DNA of 35,153 nucleotides from Bacillota bacterium (GCA_017443515.1 JAFRXM010000030.1:1-35153), one strand, 5' to 3'. Numbered from the stretch's first letter, positions 15,685 through 25,490 are shown. The notes: generated by a model not told the origin, from the letters alone. Program-made: numbers and translations.

Positions 15685-17169
15685 ATGAAGAAGCTATTAT
15701 TGCTGATACTCGCGTTCGTACTGGTTTTTGCCATGGCGGCATGCTCCAGCGGACCTGCTCCTGCAAACAATACGAACACCGATAACAGCAGCAATACTAT
15801 AAGACCGGAAGATGTCTCAGCCATGAGTTATGCCGAGTATATAGCGGCAGGCGAAGGTGCAAACGTCGTCATAGAAGGATATGTGCAGAAATACGCTCTG
15901 AACAGGGATTTCCACAACGTAAGCATGTTCATCCAGGACGAAAACGGAGGGAGTTATTACGCTTACCGCGCAGTCTGCAGCGATGAACAGGCTGCAAAAC
16001 TGGTGGAGGGCACGCACGTAAAGGTGAGCGGCAAAAAGGCATCCTGGTCCGGCGAGATCGAAATAGGAGAAGGATGCATATTCTATATCCTTGAAGGTAA
16101 CAAAGTGTTCGTCGCCGTCGACATCAGCGGAAAGCTTGCCGATCTTCAGGCGCTCGAGAAGATGATGAACCAGAAGATAAGCGCAAAGGAGCTCCTTGTT
16201 GAATACAGCACAAGTTCTGAAGGAAAAGTATCTGCGTTCCTTTACAACTGGGACGGCTCAGGTGCTGCAGGTTCCAATAACGATCTGTATTTCAACATCT
16301 CACACGGCGGAGCTGGCTTTACTTTCTGCGTGGAATCTGACGAAGATCCCGAAGGAACCGGTACTTATGACGCAGTTACCGGCCTTCATTTCGGCGATAT
16401 TATCGATCTTGAGGGCATGCTCTACTGGTACAATGGTCCTAACGTGCACGTCAACAGGATCAATGTTGTCAAAGCCAGCAAGGCTGATGCACTGAAAAGC
16501 GAAGGAGTCCTTACATATACGCAGTACACAGAGTGCGCAGATGAAGCGGAAGTTACTGTAGAAGGCTATGTGCAGGGCAGGACAGTATATGATGAGGAGC
16601 AGCATAGCTTCAGCATGTTCCTTGCGGATGCCGACGGAGCGTATTACGCATACGGTGTAAATGCGTCAAAAGAAGACTACGATAAGCTCACTTACGGAAC
16701 AAAAGTCAAACTCAGCGGAATAAAGATCTTCGGCAACGGTCTTCCGCTGATCTCAAAGGTGGAGACGATGGAGATACTTGAAGGGTACTACATCGCGATG
16801 CCGGAGAACATAACAGATAAGATCGGAGACAATGACGCTCTCTATAAGATGACAGCAGGAAAAGTGCTTCTCAGAGATCTTAAGGTAGCTGCGTCAAAGG
16901 CTCCGGACAGCGATACGGAATACGCTTTCCTCTACAACTGGGACGGTTCCGGCAAAGCCGGCGAGAACTGCGATGTGTATTTCACCGTAGAGACAGCAGG
17001 CGGCAAGAGCTGCACGGTGTATGTAGATACGGACGAATTCCCCGAAGGAAGCGATCTGTACAAAGCGGTTACTCAGCTCAGCATAGGAGATGAGATCAAT
17101 CTGGAAAGCTTCGTGTTCTGGAACGAAGATCCGGAATTCCACGTCCAGAAGCTGAGTGTTAAGAAATAA
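15685..17169 (+). CDS. Secreted lipoprotein with two tandem homologous halves
   Basis: This 494-residue protein has a lipoprotein signal peptide (MKKLLLLILAFVLVFAMAAC, lipobox AMAAC, Cys20) and a low-complexity Asn/Thr/Ser linker, so it is anchored outside the membrane. The rest is two copies of a roughly 220-residue unit offset by 230 residues. Each unit starts with an OB-fold-like strand set (NVVIEGYVQ near 55; EVTVEGYVQ near 290) and contains AFLYNWDGSG (184-193 and 414-423), then EDPEG or EFPEG and a final VHVNRINV or FHVQKLSV. AAGGGG precedes the ATG. The third gene of the acyltransferase-symporter cluster, it ends 2 bases from the convergent plsC with no clear terminator between. The family is not recognised with confidence. 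Confidence 0.8.
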   Translation: MKKLLLLILAFVLVFAMAACSSGPAPANNTNTDNSSNTIRPEDVSAMSYAEYIAAGEGANVVIEGYVQKYALNRDFHNVSMFIQDENGGSYYAYRAVCSDEQAAKLVEGTHVKVSGKKASWSGEIEIGEGCIFYILEGNKVFVAVDISGKLADLQALEKMMNQKISAKELLVEYSTSSEGKVSAFLYNWDGSGAAGSNNDLYFNISHGGAGFTFCVESDEDPEGTGTYDAVTGLHFGDIIDLEGMLYWYNGPNVHVNRINVVKASKADALKSEGVLTYTQYTECADEAEVTVEGYVQGRTVYDEEQHSFSMFLADADGAYYAYGVNASKEDYDKLTYGTKVKLSGIKIFGNGLPLISKVETMEILEGYYIAMPENITDKIGDNDALYKMTAGKVLLRDLKVAASKAPDSDTEYAFLYNWDGSGKAGENCDVYFTVETAGGKSCTVYVDTDEFPEGSDLYKAVTQLSIGDEINLESFVFWNEDPEFHVQKLSVKK

Positions 17170-17171
17170 TA

Positions 17172-17903
17172 CTATTTTCCAAGAACTGAGAGCATCGATG
17201 TTCTGACGCGTTCTCCAAGTTCGTGCGGGCTGCTGTTTCGAACGGTCTCGACCGGAATAACGTCCACGACGTCTATTGTTATATCAGATCTGTGTTTCGG
17301 ATAATTGTCTTTGATAGCCGCTGTGCCCTGAAGCGTCATTACCGCAATAGGCACATCGGCTTCTTTTGCTATATTGAAAAGGCCGTTGTGGAAGGGAAGA
17401 GTCTCGCCTGTCTTGCTGCGCGTGCCTTCCGGATACACTGCGACATTTACGGAGTCCATCTTAAGCAGCCTTGCAGCGCGTTCCTTGGTGACGTTGGCTT
17501 TTGAAGAATCCTTGCGGTCTATAGCCATGAAACAGCACTTCTGAATTATCTTTCCGAAGAAAGGAATGCTGAAATTCTCCGGTTTTGAGATGAATGCGAG
17601 ATCGTATTTTGCGAAGACGTGCCAGGTTATCAGAGGATCGAAGTTCGACCTGTGGTTGCTTGCAAGAAGGAATCGCGTGTCTTTGGGAAGCTTATCCATC
17701 CCGGTGGTCGTTATATGAATGCGTATGAGCTTCATAGCGATCGCAGTGGAGAAGTTCAGGAGAAACCTGTAATAGCGGCTGTTGGTGTCGTATTCCTTTC
17801 CCTTTTTGATAAAGAGCCCGCTTACAAAAAGCAGGGCGAACCACAGCACGACTATAGCAATTACAGCGGCTATTATCCATAGAATTATCTTTAAAACTAT
17901 CAT
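17172..17903 (-). CDS. plsC: 1-acyl-sn-glycerol-3-phosphate acyltransferase
   Basis: This 243-residue PlsC-family enzyme makes phosphatidic acid from lysophosphatidic acid at the membrane. It has an N-terminal hydrophobic anchor (about residues 3-30), the HX4D box in SNHRSNFDPL (near 83), FFGKIIQKCCFMAIDR and the EGTRS motif (VYPEGTRSKTG near 158). ATG at 17903 is preferred, with AAGGAG 8 bases upstream. A GTG at 17906 is closer to the ribosome binding site than usual. It lies 12 bases downstream of mnmA and is probably co-transcribed. It converges with the lipoprotein gene. Confidence 0.92.
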   Translation of the reverse strand: MIVLKIILWIIAAVIAIVVLWFALLFVSGLFIKKGKEYDTNSRYYRFLLNFSTAIAMKLIRIHITTTGMDKLPKDTRFLLASNHRSNFDPLITWHVFAKYDLAFISKPENFSIPFFGKIIQKCCFMAIDRKDSSKANVTKERAARLLKMDSVNVAVYPEGTRSKTGETLPFHNGLFNIAKEADVPIAVMTLQGTAAIKDNYPKHRSDITIDVVDVIPVETVRNSSPHELGERVRTSMLSVLGK

Positions 17904-17915
17904 CACATCAACTCC

Positions 17916-19016
17916 TTATATCTCTTCAGTACCGAGGATGATCCCTCCGCCTATCAATTCGTCTCCGGAATAGAACACTGCGGACTGGCCGGGCGTTACG
18001 GCGCGCTGCGGAATCTCGAATTCCAGCATTGCGGCGCATATCGTGCTCCCATCTTCAGAAATGTCCTTGCTGATCGGCGTCAGCATCGCATTGGCAGGCT
18101 GCTGCCTGTAGCGTATCTTTGCTGTGCATCCGACAGGTCCTTCAGGTGCTCTGCCGGACGTCCAGGTAACTTTTCCAACGTATACTGTCTTGCTGAAAAG
18201 CTCTTCGTTCGTGCCAAGGACTACCTGGTTTTTTCCAGCATCAATTTTGATGACATAACGGGGCTCTCCGAAAGCTATTCCGAGACCTTTACGCTGTCCT
18301 ACAGTATAGTGGGTGATACCTTTGTGCTGCCCGAGAACTATTCCGCGGCTGTCGACAAAATCGCCCGGCGCAGGTACTACACCCGAGTACTGCTCTATGA
18401 CAGATGCGTAGTCGCCGTCCGGAACGAAGCAGATGTCCTGGCTGTCAGGCTTAGAAGCGTTTACAAAACCGAGTTCTTCGGCTATTGAGCGGACTTCATC
18501 CTTGGAAAAGCTTCCGAGCGGAAAGCGCACTCGCGAAAGTTCTTCCTGCGAAAGATTCCAAAGCACATAGCTCTGGTCCTTGGATGGATCAATTCCTTTG
18601 AGCAGGTGGTATTTGCCGTCTTCAAAGACTATCCTCGCGTAGTGGCCGGTGACTACGACGTCGCAGCCGAGCTCGTCTGCGCGGCGGAGCAGTGCTCCGA
18701 ACTTGAGGCAGCGGTTGCACTCGATGCATGGATTGGGAGTGCGCCCGGCGAGGTAGTTTTCTACAAAGTTTCCTATTACTTGTTTGCGGAACTCGTCCTT
18801 GTAATTGAATACGTAGAAAGGAATGCCCAGCCTGTTTGCAACGCTTCTGGCGTCCTCGGTGTCGTCCAGGCTGCAGCAGGTCTTATCGGCGGGTGTATCC
18901 GAAGGGGCATCGAAGAGCTTCATGGTGCAGCCTATGCACTCAAAACCCTGCTGCTTCATCAGGTAAGCAGCAACGCTGGAATCAACTCCTCCGGACATAG
19001 CGATAAGTGCTTTCAT
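17916..19016 (-). CDS. mnmA: tRNA-specific 2-thiouridylase
   Basis: This 366-residue enzyme thiolates U34 of Lys, Glu and Gln tRNAs. The ATP pyrophosphatase loop is ALIAMSGGVDSSVAAYLM at the N-terminus. The catalytic cysteines are in NPCIECNRCLKFG (near 100) and SQDICFVPDGDY (near 195). Also present are VVTGHYARI, and VGQRKGLG followed by the C-terminal beta domain. AAAGGA lies ahead of the ATG, and a good promoter lies at 19040-19068. The sulfur donor gene that often precedes it (a cysteine desulfurase) is not in the window. Confidence 0.96.
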   Translation of the reverse strand: MKALIAMSGGVDSSVAAYLMKQQGFECIGCTMKLFDAPSDTPADKTCCSLDDTEDARSVANRLGIPFYVFNYKDEFRKQVIGNFVENYLAGRTPNPCIECNRCLKFGALLRRADELGCDVVVTGHYARIVFEDGKYHLLKGIDPSKDQSYVLWNLSQEELSRVRFPLGSFSKDEVRSIAEELGFVNASKPDSQDICFVPDGDYASVIEQYSGVVPAPGDFVDSRGIVLGQHKGITHYTVGQRKGLGIAFGEPRYVIKIDAGKNQVVLGTNEELFSKTVYVGKVTWTSGRAPEGPVGCTAKIRYRQQPANAMLTPISKDISEDGSTICAAMLEFEIPQRAVTPGQSAVFYSGDELIGGGIILGTEEI

Positions 19017-19039
19017 TTTCTGTTTCCTTTCAAAATGTA

Positions 19040-19068
19040 ATTTTAATTCTTTTAGGCATCACGGTCAA
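19040..19068 (-). promoter_or_regulatory. Promoter of mnmA-plsC
   Basis: On the minus strand, TTGACC, a 17-base spacer and TAAAAT. The predicted start is about 17 bases before the mnmA start codon. Confidence 0.7.
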
Positions 19069-19094
19069 GTGCAGGCGAGGGAAGTGATACATAT

Positions 19095-19126
19095 AAAAAC
19101 CGCGCCGTCTTTTAAAGACGGCACGG
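19095..19126 (-). terminator. Terminator of trpB
   Basis: On the minus strand, CCG-T-GCCGTCTTT pairs with AAAGACGGC-G-CGG and is followed by TTTTTATATG. It begins 27 bases after the trpB stop codon and separates trpB from the mnmA promoter. Confidence 0.9.
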
Positions 19127-19152
19127 TCTGAGGTTTATTGTGTCAGAACTCT

Positions 19153-20532
19153 TTACAGATCGACTTTGGGAATGCTCGCGAAACCTTTCTCGAGATCTTC
19201 GTCGGAGGGGATGTAATCGCTCATCTCTCCGTCGTTGTACTTCTGATATGCGGTCATGTCGAAGTAGCCTGTACCAGTAAGGCCGAAGATGATAGTCTTT
19301 TCCTCTCCCTTGTCCTTGCACTTGAGAGCCTCGTCTATTGCGACTCTGATGGCGTGGCTGGATTCGGGTGCGGGAAGAATACCTTCTGTCCTTGCGAAGA
19401 GCTGTGCCGCAGCGAATACGGAGGTCTGTTCGACAGATACCGCTTCCATGTAGCCATCGTGGTAGAGCTGGGAAAGTACGGGGCTCATACCGTGGTATCT
19501 CAGGCCGCCAGCGTGGTTTGCGGACGGGATGAAGTCGTGGCCCAGGGTGTACATCTTGGCCATCGGGCAGACCTTACCTGTGTCGCAGAAGTCGTAGACG
19601 AACTTGCCGCGTGTAAAGCTCGGGCACGAAGCCGGCTCTACGGCTATGATCCTGTAGTCTGCCTCGCCGCGCAGCTTTTCGCCCATAAATGGGGAGATCA
19701 GACCGCCGAGGTTGGAGCCGCCGCCGGCACAGCCGATGATGATATCGGGAACTATTCCGTACTTGTCGCAGGCCGCCTTGGTCTCCATACCTATAACGGA
19801 CTGGTGAAGCAGGACCTGGTTGAGCACGCTGCCGAGCTCGTATCTGTAGCCAGGTGTGGAAGTAGCTACTTCAACTGCTTCGGAGATAGCGCAGCCAAGG
19901 GACCCGGTCGTTCCGGGGTGCTCTTCGTTGATCTTGCGGCCTATCGCAGTCTCCATGGAAGGAGAGGGTGTTACGGAAGCACCGTAGGTGCGCATAACTT
20001 CGCGGCGGAAGGGTTTCTGCTCGTATGATACTTTTACCATGTATACTTTGCAGTCGAGGCCGAAGAAGGCGCAGGCCATGGAAAGGGCGGTGCCCCACTG
20101 GCCGGCTCCGGTCTCTGTGGTGACGCCTTTAAGACCCTGCTTCTTTGCATAGTAGGCCTGGGCAATAGCGGAGTTCAGCTTGTGGCTTCCGGAAGTGTTG
20201 TTTCCTTCGAACTTGTAGTAGATCTTTGCCGGTGTATCCAGCGCTTTTTCAAGGAATTCGGCGTGGATGAGAGGGGACGGTCTGTACATCCTGTAGAAAT
20301 CCATGATCTCTTTGGGGATGGGTATGAACTGATCGTCGTTATTCAGTTCCTGCTTGATGAGCTCGTCGCAGAAGATCGGCTGCATATCCTCGAACTTCAG
20401 AGGCTGAAGCGTGCCCGGGTGGATGAGCGGAGCCGGTTTTGTCTTCATGTCGGCTCTCATGTTGTACCAACTGGTCGGGAGTTCTTTTTCTTCGAGGTAG
20501 ATCTTGTACGGTATCTCTTTCTTGTTTGCCAT
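19153..20532 (-). CDS. trpB: Tryptophan synthase beta-like protein, TrpB2 type
   Basis: This 459-residue PLP enzyme condenses indole with serine to make tryptophan. The long N-terminal extension (about 80 residues) and the motifs RPSPLIHAEFLEK, GNNTSGSHKLNSA (PLP Lys118), ETGAGQWGTALS, GCAGGGSNLGG and HAGGLRYHGMSP mark the TrpB2 subfamily, which generally works without TrpA. ATG at 20532 is chosen because AAAGGAG lies 9 bases upstream. The longer open frame runs back into the leader terminator. No other trp gene is present. A tryptophan T-box leader precedes it, so it is made when charged tRNA-Trp is scarce, probably to salvage indole. Confidence 0.93.
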   Translation of the reverse strand: MANKKEIPYKIYLEEKELPTSWYNMRADMKTKPAPLIHPGTLQPLKFEDMQPIFCDELIKQELNNDDQFIPIPKEIMDFYRMYRPSPLIHAEFLEKALDTPAKIYYKFEGNNTSGSHKLNSAIAQAYYAKKQGLKGVTTETGAGQWGTALSMACAFFGLDCKVYMVKVSYEQKPFRREVMRTYGASVTPSPSMETAIGRKINEEHPGTTGSLGCAISEAVEVATSTPGYRYELGSVLNQVLLHQSVIGMETKAACDKYGIVPDIIIGCAGGGSNLGGLISPFMGEKLRGEADYRIIAVEPASCPSFTRGKFVYDFCDTGKVCPMAKMYTLGHDFIPSANHAGGLRYHGMSPVLSQLYHDGYMEAVSVEQTSVFAAAQLFARTEGILPAPESSHAIRVAIDEALKCKDKGEEKTIIFGLTGTGYFDMTAYQKYNDGEMSDYIPSDEDLEKGFASIPKVDL

Positions 20533-20564
20533 TTTGGGGCTCCTTTCTTTTCCTGGGGCCGGGT

Positions 20565-20847
20565 AAAAAAATACCCGTCCCAAACAGTGATTGCTGAAGG
20601 GACAGGATAGTATCCTGCGGTGCCACCCATCTTGACGCTTTCGCGCCCGCTCTGCGCGTACTTTCCGTAAGGAGCATACGCCGGATGTTGTTAACGAGGT
20701 TCCCGCCCCGTCTCACCTACTGGTGCATTGCTGCATGTTCAGATCGCCCTCAGAAGTCCATTCGCACAGTTCCTGCTGCCGCCGTCTCACTGTCAGCGGC
20801 TCCCTCGTAAGCAGGGGTAGCTGTGTTACTACTCTTCCTCAACGGTT
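20565..20847 (-). ncRNA. T-box leader, tryptophan specific, with terminator
   Basis: On the minus strand the leader contains the T-box signature GGGTGGCACCGCAGGA (bulge UGGCACC, nearest bases 20617-20628). Its A2 helix AGGA / TCCT and outer GGG / CCC form the antiterminator. The competing terminator is CCTGTCCC / GGGACGGG (20599-20606 with 20574-20581), then TATTTTTTT. In the 3' side of Stem I, the specifier is read as UGG (20758-20760) in the context GCGAATGGACTTC, which would pair with the tRNA-Trp anticodon. The downstream gene is trpB, which agrees. Uncharged tRNA-Trp should stabilise the antiterminator and allow transcription. Confidence 0.9.
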
Positions 20848-20853
20848 TTCTGT

Positions 20854-20882
20854 ATAGTAGCACTTTGACTTGTCGAAGTCAA
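20854..20882 (-). promoter_or_regulatory. Promoter of the T-box-trpB unit
   Basis: On the minus strand, TTGACT, a 17-base spacer and TACTAT. The spacer with the -35 forms an inverted repeat, CTTGACTT / AAGTCAAAG. The -35 box lies 10 bases from the end of the ECF gene, whose stop is immediately upstream. Confidence 0.75.
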
Positions 20883-20891
20883 GTATTTTTT

Positions 20892-21416
20892 TTACGGCAG
20901 ATATTTGTCCTTGATCTTGCCTAGTTTGAGAACGTAAACGAGGATGATCGCGGCTGCAGCGCCTATGACTGCCATGGCGATCTGGAAGGGCAGCTTAAGG
21001 ATAGCATATTCCCTGGTGCTGTAGATGAAGGCTCTTCCGAGCGTATAACCGACTACCATTATGACTGCACCGACAGCACAGCCTATGATGCCGTTACGCT
21101 GTCTTCTCTTATTGGTCTTATTGACTATCATGGAAATGGCAAAAGCCTGAAGTCCGCGCACAACAAGGGATACGAACATGGGCGCCGGGTAGAAGAAAAA
21201 GTCTCCCAGGAAAGCTCCGAGGCCGCCGACTATGGTAGCGTAGAGCGGGCTTAAGAGCAGCGATCCTGTGCAAATTACCACGTCGTTGAGGTAGAAGTGT
21301 CCGCCGGGCACGGGAATGCTTACGGAGCTTGCCGCTATGTTAAGGCCTAAAAACAGAGCTGCAAGGCAGAGATTATACATCTGTTTTGTGCTTGTACTTG
21401 GTGTTCCGAGGCTCAT
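20892..21416 (-). CDS. ECF transporter S component, substrate unknown (vitamin-type)
   Basis: This 174-residue protein with about six membrane segments is of the ECF S-component type. The N-terminal helix ALFLGLNIAASSVSIPVP has the small-residue pattern used to dock on EcfT, and LNDVVICTGSLLLSPLYATIVGGLGAFLGDFFFYP (given as a landmark, residues about 42-77) matches the family core. S components bind one vitamin or metal and share an ECF module encoded elsewhere. AAGGAGG precedes the ATG. It is divergent from a MocR/GntR gene. MocR proteins of the PdxR type control vitamin B6 genes, so pyridoxine is a possible substrate, by inference only. Confidence 0.8.
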   Translation of the reverse strand: MSLGTPSTSTKQMYNLCLAALFLGLNIAASSVSIPVPGGHFYLNDVVICTGSLLLSPLYATIVGGLGAFLGDFFFYPAPMFVSLVVRGLQAFAISMIVNKTNKRRQRNGIIGCAVGAVIMVVGYTLGRAFIYSTREYAILKLPFQIAMAVIGAAAAIILVYVLKLGKIKDKYLP

Positions 21417-21437
21417 GATAATTCCTCCTTGAAAATA

Positions 21438-21493
21438 TTTAGTGTTTAGTGTAAAGTAATTTTGGATATATGAAAACTATCAAAATCATATAT
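21438..21493. promoter_or_regulatory. Candidate regulator sites between the ECF gene and the MocR gene
   Basis: The 141-base divergent intergenic region holds a tandem direct repeat TTTAGTG-TTTAGTG (21438-21451) and an inverted repeat ATATATGA / TCATATAT (21466-21473 and 21486-21493). MocR-family operators are known to include direct repeats. I could not place convincing -35/-10 boxes for either gene in this AT-rich stretch. Confidence 0.4.
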
Positions 21494-21557
21494 TTTTATA
21501 AGACCAGATTTAAGTGTGATGTAAAAAGCACACAAAATTATACGGAGAATACTGTAT

Positions 21558-22709
21558 ATGAAAAACAAAACTGAGTATATGAAGATCTATGATAAGCTCC
21601 GCGAGGATATCAGCAGCGGATTTTACGCATACGCAAGCAAGATCCCGTCAAAGCGCGTCTGTGCGGACCGCTTCGGCGTAAGCGTAATTACTGTGGAGCA
21701 TGCATATGAGCTTTTGGAGGACGAAGGCTACATCACGCCGCGGCAGCGCAGCGGGTATTTTGTAAGCTACGACGAGAACCAGATGTTCGGAGAAAGGCCT
21801 GCAGCAGATCACAGAAATACAGGAAAAGAGGCGTTTTCAGAGCTTTCTGAAGAAGATAGTATAATTGAGCATGAAAGCGGTAAAAAGCTCTCAGAAGGGC
21901 TGTCAGAGCCTTCCGCGGGCATACCGGATGCTCCTGATGAGTTTCCTTTCACCGTCTACGCGAAAGCGGTTCGTAAGGTATTGTCAGACAGGGGCGCGCA
22001 GGTGCTTTTGAAGTCTCCCGGCCAGGGGAGCATAGAGCTTCGTACAGCTGTCTGCGGATATCTCGCCCGCAGCAGGAATATATCAGCTTCGCCTGAGCAG
22101 ATAGTGATAGGCAGCGGAGCGGAGCATCTTTACGGTCTTATAATAGATATGCTTGGCCGGTACAGAGTGTACGGAATAGAAAATCCTTCCTACGGCAAGA
22201 TCCATCAGGTCTACAGGCTAAACGGAGCTCAGACAGAGCTTCTGGATCTGGGCAGGGATGGTATAAAACGAAAAGCACTGGAACAGTCCGGTATAGGTGT
22301 GCTGCACATAACTCCTTACAGGTCCTATCCCAGCGGCATCACGGCCAGCGCGGCCAAGAAGCGGGAATACCTGAATTTCGCCAAAAAGCGCGGCGCATGG
22401 ATAATAGAAGACGATTTCGAATCCGAGTTCACGCCTTCGTCAAAACCCGTGGAAACGCTGTTCGAGATAGACGGTGGGACAAGAGTCATCTACGTAAACA
22501 GTTTTACGATGACGATATCGCCCGGCATACGCGTGGCCTACATGGTCCTTCCGCAGATGCTTCTTCCGGTGTTCAGGGAAAGGCTCGGCTTTTGCTCCTG
22601 TACAGTGCCTACACTCGAGCAGCTTGTGCTGGCGGAGCTTATATCGGACGGTGGATTCGAAAGGCATATCAACAGAGTAAGAAGACACAATAAAAAAGAC
22701 CGGCCTTAG
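21558..22709 (+). CDS. MocR/GntR-family regulator, degenerate aminotransferase domain and short C-terminus
   Basis: In this 383-residue protein, residues 1-75 form a GntR winged helix (KIYDKLREDISSGFY, SKRVCADRFGVSVITVEHAYELLEDEGYI). A long linker follows, then a fold-type I aminotransferase-like domain from about 135 (GQGSIELRTAVCGYLARSRNI, IIEDDFESEF). The position of the PLP-binding lysine, normally in a TFSKT-type motif, is NSFTMTISPG, with Met318 in its place. The protein ends soon after FERHINRVRR, about 80 residues earlier than usual. Its stop codon lies in the loop of the convergent trkH terminator. It is divergent from the ECF S component. It may act without PLP or be decaying; DNA binding looks intact. 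Confidence 0.8.
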   Translation: MKNKTEYMKIYDKLREDISSGFYAYASKIPSKRVCADRFGVSVITVEHAYELLEDEGYITPRQRSGYFVSYDENQMFGERPAADHRNTGKEAFSELSEEDSIIEHESGKKLSEGLSEPSAGIPDAPDEFPFTVYAKAVRKVLSDRGAQVLLKSPGQGSIELRTAVCGYLARSRNISASPEQIVIGSGAEHLYGLIIDMLGRYRVYGIENPSYGKIHQVYRLNGAQTELLDLGRDGIKRKALEQSGIGVLHITPYRSYPSGITASAAKKREYLNFAKKRGAWIIEDDFESEFTPSSKPVETLFEIDGGTRVIYVNSFTMTISPGIRVAYMVLPQMLLPVFRERLGFCSCTVPTLEQLVLAELISDGGFERHINRVRRHNKKDRP

Positions 22710-22719
22710 CGCCGGTCTT
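22692..22719 (-). terminator. Terminator of the trk operon
   Basis: A 9-bp stem (AAGACCGGC / GCCGGTCTT) has a 6-base loop, with six A residues on the plus strand that give a U-tract for minus-strand transcripts. The loop contains the MocR stop codon TAG (22707-22709). Confidence 0.88.
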
Positions 22720-22726
22720 CGAAATA

Positions 22727-24023
22727 TCAGGAGTTGCGGTTCCGGGAGAAGGGAAGAAGGACTGCGTACAGCTCCAGTCTTCCTGCAAGCATAAGGATCG
22801 AAAGAAGTATAAGCATCACCGGACTGAACTGCGCAAACGCGATGTTTCCTGTAAATGTAGTGCCAACATTATTAAGCAGAGATGCCGTCACAGTAAAGCT
22901 GCTGAGCAGGTCCGGAGCCTCGAATGAAAGCACAAAAACGCCGCCCAGGTAGAAGGTGAAATACGTAAGGAAGTGTATCGCCATAGCTGATGAAGTATCG
23001 GATGGCATGCTGCGTCCGTTGATCTTAGTGGTGACTACTGCCTTCGGATGTATCCTAACGGTGAAGGACTTCGAGATGAGGCGCAGCACTACTATGATCC
23101 TCATGATCTTTATGCCGCCGGCAGGACTGAGTGTGCTTCCGCCGATGAAGGATAGCAGCGTCAGAAGAGCCTGCGCAAAAGGCGGCCAGGACGTAGTATC
23201 AGCTATAACAAAGCCTGTGGTGCTGAGCGCTGAGACCGAATGGAAAACGCTGTTTTCGACTGCGCCGGCTACTCCGAATGTACCGGAAGCGACAAGGCTG
23301 ATGCTTATGAGAACGCTGGATCCTACGATAATGAAGAGGAGCGCGTAGAGCTCGGTGTTTTTGTCGAACTGGTCGAAATGTTTTTTGATGGCGTGGTAAT
23401 ACAGAGTGTAGTTCAGGCAGGTGAATATCATGAACAGCACTACAATAGTTTCCGAAATGCCGTTGGCCAGTGCAGCGCCGGGAATGAATCCTCCTGTTGA
23501 GATCGTCGAAAGAGACATGCACGCTGAATCGAGCAGAGAGCAGCCGCTCACAAGAAGCAGCAGGAACTCCGCGACTGTGAGTATCGCGTAGGTAAGAAGA
23601 AGCCTTCTTCCGATGGAGACTGTCCTGATACCGGTTCGGTATATGGCACCGTTTGCGGAGCCAGCTTTCGTAAAGCCGCCCTTAGATGCGTCCATACTGG
23701 TGAGCATGCATGCAAGGAACACGAGAGTAGCTCCGCCGCCCGCCCACTGGCAGAATGCCCTGTATACTTTGAGCCAGGACGGAAGGTAGACGGGATACGC
23801 GGGGTAGGTGAAGACTGTTGACCCAGTGGTGGTAAACGCGGAGACGCTCTCAAAGAAAGCGGCTGCAAAATTGCTGATGTAGCCTGTGATCATGTAGACA
23901 GCCGTGCTTACAAGAGATGCTCCGAGGAAGCATCCCAGGGCTATCGCCATGAGCCTTCTTGCGCTCAGTTCGCGGCCGTTTGTTTTTATTCCGTTGTCCG
24001 TATTCTTTTTAAATATCGACATG

Positions 24024-24037
<14 letters not shown>
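22727..24037 (-). CDS. trkH: TrkH-family potassium transporter subunit, shortened paralogue
   Basis: This 436-residue membrane protein has four pore-loop motifs recognisable as AFTTTGSTVF, STISTGGFIPG, SALSTTGFVIAD and NNVGTTFTG. The first three keep the selectivity-filter glycine. The fourth reads NVGTTFTG where the neighbour has NIGPGFE. It lacks about 45 N-terminal residues (the first helices) compared with the upstream paralogue and begins with a hydrophilic segment instead. It overlaps the upstream trkH by 14 bases and is the last gene of trkA-trkH-trkH. Potassium uptake is likely. Whether it pairs with the other TrkH is unknown. Confidence 0.88.

Positions 24038-25490
<1,453 letters not shown>

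Noticed and set aside
19138-20028. 296-codon plus-strand open frame opposite trpB
   Set aside because: TrpB is unmistakable on the other strand and the terminator and T-box agree with it. The plus frame is a by-product of codon bias.
20533-20583. N-terminal extension of trpB into the leader
   Set aside because: The extra 17 codons run through the T-box terminator hairpin, and AAAGGAG directs initiation to 20532.
20565-20606. GGGACGGG in the trpB leader as a third copy of the hairpin repeat
   Set aside because: It lacks the GGTTCTT core and CTCCAC arm and is explained by the T-box terminator stem.
22709-22760. Frameshift continuation of the truncated MocR protein
   Set aside because: The other plus frames after the stop show no aminotransferase-like residues, and the minus-strand trkH begins 18 bases later, so the missing C-terminus is absent rather than shifted.
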